Below are positions 32,667-39,565 of a stretch of DNA of 39,565 nucleotides, one piece after another. The stretch lies in the NCBI GenBank assembly GCA_944363915.1, contig CALVVR010000013.1:1-39565 (forward strand). The letters run 5' to 3'. This stretch comes from an uncultured Bacilli bacterium (GTDB lineage Bacteria; Bacillota_I; Bacilli_A; RF39; UBA660). Numbering within the stretch: position 1 is the first letter of the stretch; each line of letters opens with the position of its first letter. A program made the position numbers and the translations under genes. The notes under the pieces are model-generated. The model was given only the letters and a program-made list of their open reading frames with translations, searched no databases and had not been told where the DNA came from.

Positions 32667-35300
32667 ATGAATATATTAAACAATTTAACAATCAAACATT
32701 TAAAGTCAAATAAAAAAAGAACTGTCGTTACAATAATAGGCATTATTTTATCGACGGCTTTAATGGTGGGAATTGGTCTACTTTTTTCAACAGTTCGTGA
32801 TAATTCATTAAAAATGGTTATCGAAAATAATGGCGATCATCATATTGCAATTGATGTGCCAAAAGATAAGTTGGATTTTGTAGCTAAAAATGAAAGCGTG
32901 TTAAAATATAAATACAAATCTAGTTTAGGTTTTGCGTTATTTGAAGGAATAACAAATGAATATAAACCTTATATCCAAGTATATTCCGCATCAGATGAAT
33001 ACTTATCTGATTTAAAACTAATTGAAGGTAATTTACCAACTAATAGTAGTGAAATTGTTATCTCTAATCATTTAAGAACTAATGGCGAAGTTGAAATAAA
33101 TGTTGGAGATAAAATAACTTTAGATATTGGTGAACGAGTTTCTAATGATGGTGTTTTATTAGAAGATACTCCTTATGCATATGAGCGTGTATGCGACACG
33201 AATGGCGTATGTACATTTCATAACACTGAAGAACATTTAATCAACACTAAATCTTATGAATATACCGTAGTTGGTATTGTCGAAAGAGATATATTAGAAG
33301 ATTATTCTAGTACTGGATATAGTGCTTTTACTGTTGATGCTGACACCGATGATTTAAAAGTTTATGTAACATTTAAAGATGCTACCAAAACTTATCAAAA
33401 TACTGATAATTTAGTTAGTAGTTTAGGGTATGATAAAACAATATATGATGATGTTATCTATTGTGATGAGGTCACTTATAATGATAGTTTATTAGGATTT
33501 TATGGTGTTACTAATTATAGCAATTTAGTTGATGCTTTAGCTTCACTTATTATCATTATTTTATCTTTAGTTTCTATAGCTTGTATTATTGTTATCTATA
33601 ATTCTTTTGCAATATCAGTTATGGAAAGAAAAAAACAATTTGGATTATTCTCAAGTATTGGAGCAACTAGAAAGCAATTAAAATATACAGTATTTTTTGA
33701 AGCATTTATTGTAGGAATTATTGGTATTCCTCTTGGAGTATTATCGGCTTATTTAGGTATTGGCATCGTTTTAAAAATAGTTAATTACTTATTACCAGAT
33801 GTCTTTGGCTTTCCTTTAGCTTTAACAACTTATCCACTATTCATTATCATTCCAATTTTATTTATGATCATAACGATAATCATATCAGCTTACTTACCAG
33901 CAAAAAGTGCCTCTAAAGTAAGTCCAATTGAGGCAATTAGATTAAATGACGATATTAAAATAAAATCTAAAAAATTAAAAACTCCGAAAATAATCACTAA
34001 ATTATTTGGTGTTGAAGGAGAAATAGCTTATAAAAACATGAAACGTAATAAGAAAAAATATCGTATTACTATTGTTTCTTTATTTATCAGTATTGTTTTA
34101 TTTATATCCTTTAGTTCATTATTAAAATATGGTCTTGAAGGAGCATATGATTATACGGAATTACCAGAATATGAATATATTATTTATGGCAATAGTAGTG
34201 AAGAAAATAAAGATGTTTTAGATAATATTATTAATCAAGTATTAAAGGTTGATGGTGTTAAAGAGTATTCTATTGTTGAGTCGATTGGTTTGTATACTGA
34301 TTTTAATGTTGATATATTTACTGATGAAGTATTAAATGTTTTAGGTTATACTAAAGAAGATATTGCTTCATCAGATGTTCAAAATGTTAATTTAATTAAA
34401 TTGAATAATGAAGAGTATGAAAACTATAAAAAAGAATTAGGTTTAAGTGATAATCGTCCGATTTTATTAAATACTTATAGTACTATTAAATATACTGATA
34501 CTTCTAGAAAACAAATTACAGTTAAACCATATAATAATATTAGTGATTTAAATATTTATTTTTATGATTATACCAATGATGTGCCATATGATACAACATA
34601 TAATTTAGATAATATTTATATGACTGATGTTTTACCATTTGGCGTTAGTGTTGACTACCCGGAAGTGTTAAAAATTGTTGTTAGTGAGGAATTCTTTGAT
34701 GAAGTTAATAGTGATATAAATAATCCATCTCGTGATATGGCTGCATTTACTGTTTATTTAACCGCTAATAAATATGATGAAATTGATAAGTTATTAGATA
34801 GTGATAGTAATACTAATATCTTAAACGAAAAAGTATCTATTTCAACCGTTAATATTAAAGAAGAAATGAAACTAATCAGTAATGTTATTATTGTAATTAA
34901 AATTTTATTATATGGCTTTATCAGTTTAGTTACTTTAATTGGTGTTACTAGTGTTATTAATACTATCAATACTAGTATTGCTTTAAGAAAAAAAGAGTTT
35001 GCTGTTTTAAGAAGTATTGGGCTTACTCCTCATGGATTTAATAAAATGTTATTATTTGAATGTATCTTATTTGGAGTTAAATCATTATTATATGGTATAC
35101 CAGTAGCTTTATTAGTAACAGTTTTATTACACTTATCGATGACCGATATTGTTTCATTTGATAGTATTATGATCCCATATAGTAGTATTTTAATAGCTAT
35201 TGTTGGTGTATTTGTTATTGTTATGATAAGTATGTGGTATGCGACAAGAAAGATTAAAAAAGATAATATTTTAGATGCTATTAGAGAAGAAAATATTTAA
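32667..35300 (+). CDS. FtsX-type ABC transporter permease
   Basis: An 877-residue protein with two FtsX modules. An N-terminal helix (about 15-38) is followed by an extracytoplasmic domain (about 45-280) and three helices (about 285-415) containing ERKKQFGLFSSIGATRKQL. Then comes a second start helix (about 465-490), a second outer domain (about 495-725) and three last helices (about 730-865) with LRKKEFAVLRSIGLT. The 'KKxFxxLxSIG' coupling helix occurs in both modules. It works with the ATPase encoded just upstream. The large outer domains suggest handling of an outside substrate such as an antimicrobial peptide; the substrate is not known. Confidence 0.92.
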   Translation: MNILNNLTIKHLKSNKKRTVVTIIGIILSTALMVGIGLLFSTVRDNSLKMVIENNGDHHIAIDVPKDKLDFVAKNESVLKYKYKSSLGFALFEGITNEYKPYIQVYSASDEYLSDLKLIEGNLPTNSSEIVISNHLRTNGEVEINVGDKITLDIGERVSNDGVLLEDTPYAYERVCDTNGVCTFHNTEEHLINTKSYEYTVVGIVERDILEDYSSTGYSAFTVDADTDDLKVYVTFKDATKTYQNTDNLVSSLGYDKTIYDDVIYCDEVTYNDSLLGFYGVTNYSNLVDALASLIIIILSLVSIACIIVIYNSFAISVMERKKQFGLFSSIGATRKQLKYTVFFEAFIVGIIGIPLGVLSAYLGIGIVLKIVNYLLPDVFGFPLALTTYPLFIIIPILFMIITIIISAYLPAKSASKVSPIEAIRLNDDIKIKSKKLKTPKIITKLFGVEGEIAYKNMKRNKKKYRITIVSLFISIVLFISFSSLLKYGLEGAYDYTELPEYEYIIYGNSSEENKDVLDNIINQVLKVDGVKEYSIVESIGLYTDFNVDIFTDEVLNVLGYTKEDIASSDVQNVNLIKLNNEEYENYKKELGLSDNRPILLNTYSTIKYTDTSRKQITVKPYNNISDLNIYFYDYTNDVPYDTTYNLDNIYMTDVLPFGVSVDYPEVLKIVVSEEFFDEVNSDINNPSRDMAAFTVYLTANKYDEIDKLLDSDSNTNILNEKVSISTVNIKEEMKLISNVIIVIKILLYGFISLVTLIGVTSVINTINTSIALRKKEFAVLRSIGLTPHGFNKMLLFECILFGVKSLLYGIPVALLVTVLLHLSMTDIVSFDSIMIPYSSILIAIVGVFVIVMISMWYATRKIKKDNILDAIREENI

Positions 35301-35316
35301 AAGTATTTTCTTTTTC
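35286..35316 (+). terminator. terminator after the ABC operon
   Basis: AAGAAAATA / TATTTTCTT pair around the stop region, followed by T-rich sequence. The left arm is the final codons of the permease gene. Confidence 0.7.
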
Positions 35317-35344
35317 TATGGTATAATTTAAATGGGTGGTTGAA

Positions 35345-36235
35345 TTGAAAGTTTTAAGTTTAAAAGAACCTTATGCTAGTTTAATAAAAGAAAAAAAGAA
35401 ATTGATTGAAACAAGAAGTTTTAAAACTAATTATCGAGGAGAATTATATATTCATGCTAGTATTAATAAAAGTAAAAAAGATAATAATCTTTTAGAATTA
35501 GTTGAAAACTTAGATTTAAATTGTGGATATATAATTTGTAAATGTAACTTAGTCGATTGTATTTATATGACTGAAGAATATATCAATAATATGAAGAAAA
35601 ATAATTATCAAGAATACATATGTGGGGAATATAAAGTAGGAAGATATGCTTGGATATTAGATGATGTTGAAGAAATACAACCAATTAGAGCTAAAGGAAA
35701 TCTTAATATATGGAACTATTATAATGAATTTGATGTTTTAGATTTAATGCAAGATATAAAAGATGGATGGTTAGATAAAAATAATCATAAACATTTTTTA
35801 GATAATGATTTGTTTTTAGACAATTATATGTTACAAACTCCTCAAGAAGTTTTGAAAAATGAAGTAGGAGTATGTTGGGATCAAGTAGAGCTTGAAAGAT
35901 ATTTACTTAAAAATAATGATTGGAATATAAAGACATATTTTATCGTTCATTATGATGATATATGTCCAACTCATACCTTTTTGACATTTAAAAAAAATAA
36001 TAATTACTATTGGTTAGAACATGCATGGGAAAAATTTAGAGGAATTCATGAATATAGTAGTTTAAATGAATTGTTAAATGATGTTAAGAGTAAATTTATT
36101 GAATTTGAATTAAAAAGCAATTATCAAACAAATAAATTAATCATTTATGAATATAGAAAACCGAAATATCATATTTCAGTAGCAGAATTTTATAAACATT
36201 GTGAAAATGGTGATGTTGTTAATTTGGTTGACTAA
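35345..36235 (+). CDS. ASCH domain fused to transglutaminase-like domain
   Basis: A 296-residue protein. Residues 1-125 form an ASCH (PUA-like) domain: LSLKEPYASLIKEKKKLIET, YRGELYIHAS, GRYAWILDDVEEIQPI. Residues about 130-290 resemble the cysteine-protease/transglutaminase core: GVCWDQVELERYLL with Cys177, CPTHTFLTF with His210, and YYWLEHAWEKFRGIH with an acidic/His pair. ASCH domains are thought to bind RNA or modified nucleotides; the C-terminal part could be a peptidase or deamidating enzyme. The start is TTG 35345 after GGGTGG, with GTG 35336 as alternative; an extended -10 TGGTATAAT (35319-35327) lies upstream. It is probably monocistronic. Confidence 0.75.
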   Translation: MKVLSLKEPYASLIKEKKKLIETRSFKTNYRGELYIHASINKSKKDNNLLELVENLDLNCGYIICKCNLVDCIYMTEEYINNMKKNNYQEYICGEYKVGRYAWILDDVEEIQPIRAKGNLNIWNYYNEFDVLDLMQDIKDGWLDKNNHKHFLDNDLFLDNYMLQTPQEVLKNEVGVCWDQVELERYLLKNNDWNIKTYFIVHYDDICPTHTFLTFKKNNNYYWLEHAWEKFRGIHEYSSLNELLNDVKSKFIEFELKSNYQTNKLIIYEYRKPKYHISVAEFYKHCENGDVVNLVD

Positions 36236-36275
36236 TGTTTATATCTAGAATATAATTATATAAAGAAGTTGTTTT

Positions 36276-36500
36276 ATGAAAGAAATAGTAACTGATAAAG
36301 GTTTATTGAAAATAAGTCGAAATTTAGGTGTCTTGGGAACTGCTGGGTTTGTTTTATTTAGTGCTGGTTTTGCGACCGGCGCAATTGAAACAATAGATCC
36401 AGTCGTTAAATATATTGCTTGTAGTGGACTAGTGTTAAATGCAGGTATTGCTGGGTCAATGACTTATGATATTCATAAACAATTAAAAAAACTAAAGTAA
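36276..36500 (+). CDS. small two-TM membrane protein
   Basis: A 74-residue protein. A charged N-terminus (MKEIVTDKGLLKISRNL) precedes two Gly/Ala-rich membrane segments (GVLGTAGFVLFSAGFATGA; YIACSGLVLNAGIAGSMTY) and a basic tail. There is no family call. The last codons form the terminator 36488-36515, which also abuts the convergent small gene. Confidence 0.6.
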   Translation: MKEIVTDKGLLKISRNLGVLGTAGFVLFSAGFATGAIETIDPVVKYIACSGLVLNAGIAGSMTYDIHKQLKKLK

Positions 36501-36515
36501 ATCTTTAGTTTTTTG
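36488..36515. terminator. bidirectional terminator
   Basis: AACTAAAG / CTTTAGTT around TAAAT, with A-run left and T-run right. It is shared by the genes at 36276-36500 (+) and 36505-36636 (-). Confidence 0.8.
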
Positions 36516-36636
36516 GTACGATTAATTTTTTAGTTAAAAAGCGCATAAACATAATTAATAATATTAATGGTGTTAAAATAATAAATAAAATGGTTGAAAT
36601 AGTAATTCCACAGCCAGCAATTAAAATGCCACGCAT
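36505..36636 (-). CDS. 43-aa single-TM membrane peptide
   Basis: An ORF with AGAGGGA at a good distance before its ATG (36634-36636). It begins MRGILIAGCGITISTILFII, continues with TPLILLIMF, and ends in the basic FLTKKLIVPKN. A long membrane helix followed by Lys residues is typical of real small membrane proteins. It converges on the gene at 36276 and shares its terminator. The function is unknown. Confidence 0.5.
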   Translation of the reverse strand: MRGILIAGCGITISTILFIILTPLILLIMFMRFLTKKLIVPKN

Positions 36637-36680
36637 AATATCCCTCTTTTCGTTTTATAGTATATCACATTATAAAAATA

Positions 36681-36708
36681 TTGACAAGTTTTAAAAATAT
36701 GTTAAAAT
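36681..36708 (+). promoter_or_regulatory. promoter of T-box-aspS
   Basis: TTGACA (36681-36686), 16 bases, TAAAAT (36703-36708). Confidence 0.75.
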
Positions 36709-36714
36709 ATAGTT

Positions 36715-36910
36715 ATATTATTTGTTTGAAGGAGTATATATAATAATTTAAATAGAGAGCTGATGGTTGGTGAAAATCAGTTAATAGTTATATAGAAGAC
36801 ATCAAACGTTAAATAACCGGGTAATTCCGTTAAAAATTAAAGTGCATAGATTCTATGAAATAAGGTGGTACCGCGATAATTCGTCCTTATGTTTATAGAA
36901 TTTTTTTAAT
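36715..36910 (+). promoter_or_regulatory. T-box riboswitch, aspartate (specifier GAC)
   Basis: Stem I elements AGAGAGCTGATGGTTGGTG and a specifier loop GAAGAC, with GAC (36798-36800) an Asp codon that matches aspS. The T-box AAGGTGGTACCGCG is at 36862-36875. The terminator is AATTC...GAATTTTTTT (36878-36908), while ATAAGG/CCTTAT forms the competing antiterminator. Uncharged tRNA-Asp should switch aspS on. Confidence 0.93.
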
Positions 36911-36924
36911 TATAGGAGGAAGTT

Positions 36925-38661
36925 ATGAAAATAAATAATAATGGAAAATTTAATATTAAAAATGTTGGTGAAGTGGTAACATTATATGGTTGGGTAGCTA
37001 AAAAAAGAAATTTAGGTGGTTTAATTTTTATTGATTTAAGGGATCGTAGTGGTATGATTCAGTTAGTAATTAAGCCAGAAAATAGCTGTTATAATTTAGC
37101 TGAAACTTTAAAAAACGAATATGTAATTAAGGTAGTCGGTAAAATTGAGATAAGAGAAAGTAAAAATTTAAACTTAGCGACAGGAGAAATTGAAGTTATC
37201 GTCGATAATTTAGAAATTTTAAATACTAGTATCGATATTCCATTTAGTATTACCGATGACACAACTGCTTTAGAAGATACTCGTTTAAAATATCGTTATT
37301 TAGATTTAAGAAGAAGCGAATTACAGAATAAAATGATTATGCGTCATAAAATTACTTTTGCCATTCGTGAATACTTAAATAAGTTAGATTTTTTAGAAAT
37401 TGAAACTCCAATTTTATGTAAAAGTACACCAGAAGGAGCAAGAGACTACTTAGTACCATCAAGAATATTTAATGGTAAATTTTATGCTTTACCCCAATCA
37501 CCACAAATTTTTAAACAATTATTAATGGTTGGTGGTATGGAAAGATACTTTCAAATTGCTAAATGTTTTCGTGATGAAGATTTAAGGGCTGATCGTCAAC
37601 CTGAGTTTACGCAAGTTGATATGGAAATGAGTTTTGTTGACGAAAATGATGTGATGACAACTGTCGAAGGTTTAATTGCTCATGTCTTTAAAGAAATTAA
37701 AAATATTGATATTAAATTACCTTTAAGAAGAATGAAATATGATGATGCGATTAATGATTATGGATCTGATAAACCTGATTTAAGATTTGATATGAAAATT
37801 AATGATATAACAGATATTTTTAAAGATACTGACTTTACAATATTTAAAGATACAATTAATAATAATGGTATTATTAACTGTTTAGTTGTTAAAAATAGTG
37901 CTGATAAGTTTTCAAGAAAAGATTTAGATAAATTAACTGATTTTATTAAAACTTATAATGCTAAAGGATTAGCTTACTTAAAATTTGATAATGAGGTAAC
38001 TGGAAGTATTGCTAAAGTTATTAAAGAAAATGAACTAAATGAGTTAAAAAATAAATTAAATTTAGAAAACAATGATTTAGTTTTAATTATATCTGATAAG
38101 AAAAATGTAACTAAACAAGCATTAGGTGCTTTAAGATTAAAACTAGGACGTGACTTAAATTTAATTAGTAAAAATTTTGAATTATTATGGGTTGTTGACT
38201 TTCCATCTTTTGAATACAGTGAAGAAGAGAAAAGATATGTCGCTTGTCATCATCCATTTACTGCTCCTAAAGACGAAGATGTTGATAAGTTACTAACTGA
38301 TAAAGCTAATTGTTACTCTAAAGCTTACGATATTGTTATCAATGGCTATGAAGTTGGTGGGGGATCAATTAGGATTCATGATCAGGAAGTTCAAAATAAA
38401 ATGTTTGAAGCTTTAGAACTAACAGAAGAACAAATAAAAGAAAAATTTGGATTCTTTGTTGAAGCTTTAAAATATGGTACTCCTCCACATGGTGGTTTAG
38501 CGTTAGGTTTAGATAGATTAGTTATGTTACTAACTGATACAGATAATATTAGAGATGTTATAGCATTCCCTAAAACTGCTAGTGCTAATGATTTGATGAG
38601 TGAGTGTCCAAATGTCGTTGATGAAAAACAATTAAAAGAATTAGGAATTAAAATTGTGTAA
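36925..38661 (+). CDS. aspS: aspartate--tRNA ligase
   Basis: A 578-residue class II synthetase of the bacterial type. An N-terminal OB anticodon domain (about 1-105; VTLYGWVAKKRNLGGLIFID) is followed by motif 1 (LDFLEIETPIL), motif 2 (CFRDEDLRADRQPEFTQVD), the bacterial GAD insertion (about 275-400) and motif 3 (GGLALGLDRLVMLL). It charges tRNA-Asp. It cannot be told here whether it also charges tRNA-Asn. GGAGG (36916-36920) is before the ATG. The last codons fall in the terminator 38660-38686. Confidence 0.96.
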   Translation: MKINNNGKFNIKNVGEVVTLYGWVAKKRNLGGLIFIDLRDRSGMIQLVIKPENSCYNLAETLKNEYVIKVVGKIEIRESKNLNLATGEIEVIVDNLEILNTSIDIPFSITDDTTALEDTRLKYRYLDLRRSELQNKMIMRHKITFAIREYLNKLDFLEIETPILCKSTPEGARDYLVPSRIFNGKFYALPQSPQIFKQLLMVGGMERYFQIAKCFRDEDLRADRQPEFTQVDMEMSFVDENDVMTTVEGLIAHVFKEIKNIDIKLPLRRMKYDDAINDYGSDKPDLRFDMKINDITDIFKDTDFTIFKDTINNNGIINCLVVKNSADKFSRKDLDKLTDFIKTYNAKGLAYLKFDNEVTGSIAKVIKENELNELKNKLNLENNDLVLIISDKKNVTKQALGALRLKLGRDLNLISKNFELLWVVDFPSFEYSEEEKRYVACHHPFTAPKDEDVDKLLTDKANCYSKAYDIVINGYEVGGGSIRIHDQEVQNKMFEALELTEEQIKEKFGFFVEALKYGTPPHGGLALGLDRLVMLLTDTDNIRDVIAFPKTASANDLMSECPNVVDEKQLKELGIKIV

Positions 38662-38686
38662 AAGTCTTTAATTAGACTTTTTTTGT
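38658..38686 (+). terminator. terminator after aspS
   Basis: AAAGTC / GACTTT around TTTAATTA, followed by a T-run. The left arm overlaps the aspS stop. Confidence 0.75.
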
Positions 38687-38728
38687 TAAGAATATGTAAA
38701 AACTTTTCGTGTGTGTGTAATTTTTATC

Positions 38729-38757
38729 TTGACTATAGCTTAATTGTGTGTTAAACT
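38729..38757 (+). promoter_or_regulatory. promoter of prepilin-like gene
   Basis: TTGACT (38729-38734), 17 bases, TAAACT (38752-38757). The similar word CTTGACTTATAG recurs 26 bases downstream of CTTGACTATAG, making an imperfect direct repeat. Confidence 0.5.
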
Positions 38758-38807
38758 TGACTTATAGTAAAGGTAGACAAATCTTACTTAGAGAGGAGTT
38801 TTTTTAT

Positions 38808-39565
38808 ATGAAGAAAGGATTTACTTTAATCGAATTATTAGCTGTAATTATAATACTCGCTATAGTAGCATTAATCGCAACACCAATTATATTAAATGTT
38901 ATTAATGATGCACGTGTATCGGCAGGAAGATCTGAAGCCCAAATGATATATAGTGGTATTAATAATTATTGTGCAACATCAGCAATGGGAAATCAGTTAA
39001 ATGGAAAAACTGATATATGTGCTGATGGAGTAACAACTACTGAAATATCATAAATGGTTAATTTAGGTAATGCAATTGTTACTGAAATAGCATATAGTAA
39101 TGGAAGGGTTACTAATTTAGTAGTAGAAAGTAATACTCATACTTTTACATTATGTGGCGATGGAACATTTGCCATGGATGATGAAGAGTGTGGAGTAACT
39201 CCACCAGAAGTAGCTATAACAACCGGACCATTAATTGATATTTTAATGCAACAATATGATGAAACAAATGAAACAGGATTAGTCCAAGATGAAACAAATA
39301 GTAATATTTATTATTATACAGGAACTAATGAGCAAGTAAGTAATAATTATTTATGGTATGGTGGCCATCATTGGCGAGTAGTAGAATTTGATACAGATGA
39401 TGATACTTTATTGCTTATTTCCCAACAACCATTAACAGCTATTCAACCGGCTAGTGCTGTATGGGAAACTAAAGAAGCATATGAAAGTAGTTATATCAAC
39501 ACATGGTTAAACGAATATTTTTATAATAGTTTAGATAGTAGTGTACAAAACAGTATTGTTAGTAA
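38808..39565 (+). pseudogene. prepilin-like protein with DUF6273-like domain, split by an in-frame stop, cut by window end
   Basis: MKKGFTLIELLAVIIILAIV is a class III/type IV prepilin leader with cleavage after Gly4. The pilin-like head follows with a Cys pair (YCATSAMG, TDICADG). TAA at 39051-39053 interrupts, but the same frame stays open to the window edge: MVNLGNAIVTEIAYSNGRVT, FTLCGDGTFAMDDEEC, then a WYGGHHWRVVEFDTDDDTLL and SYINTWLNEYFYNSL region, the pattern of DUF6273-like outer domains. The TAA replaces one codon (AAA Lys is one base away). Translation could restart at ATG 39054, giving a part without leader. GAGAGGAG (38791-38798) fixes the start at 38808. Confidence 0.7.

Overview
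The window comes from a very AT-rich, low-GC Gram-positive bacterium (Bacillota). Gene order, very short intergenic gaps and a shortened SMC suggest one of the uncultured, genome-reduced gut Bacilli lineages (RF39-like); that placement is inference. TGA is used as a stop and TGG as Trp throughout (for example 5614-5616 and 8029-8031), so this is code 11 and not the Mycoplasma code. Sporulation genes (spoIIGA-sigE and a YjcZ-like coat-type peptide) indicate an endospore former or a recent descendant of one. T-box leaders control argS and aspS. No tRNA, rRNA, CRISPR array or insertion sequence was seen.

Positions 1-9450 are an accessory region. They hold two membrane-anchored XRE regulators, small membrane proteins, a TetR C-terminal remnant, a frameshifted membrane-protein gene, a Nudix hydrolase, a lipoprotein with an Ig-like domain, an ogt-DUF1848 operon, and a tandem array of ORF6N-domain genes (7138 to about 9410). 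The array contains two full copies, one truncated copy and one decayed copy.

Positions 9450-30260 are core genome: dedA, T-box-argS, a DnaQ-type exonuclease, two minus-strand membrane proteins, tcdA, a prepilin-like gene with extracellular repeats, smc, a decayed ORF, pyrG, def(-), a YjcZ-like gene(-), ftsW/rodA/spoVE family, spoIIGA-sigE, topA, tex, two lipoproteins, and a response regulator. From 30249 to 35300 there is a histidine kinase and a two-gene ABC exporter of the FtsX type, an apparent two-component/ABC envelope-stress module. A 549-base gene-free gap inside this module carries three good promoters and a shared bidirectional terminator, arranged like a type I toxin-antitoxin (par/fst-like) locus. 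The right end has an ASCH-transglutaminase-like fusion, small membrane proteins, T-box-aspS, and a prepilin/DUF6273-like gene broken by an in-frame stop and cut by the window end.

The strongest unexplained signals are: (1) a perfect but sequence-variable palindrome at the same codons of all four ORF6N copies, with paired substitutions that preserve the palindrome even when the protein changes; (2) the convergent small-RNA/small-peptide locus at 31543-31892; (3) spoIIGA, whose natural start codon appears to be ATA.
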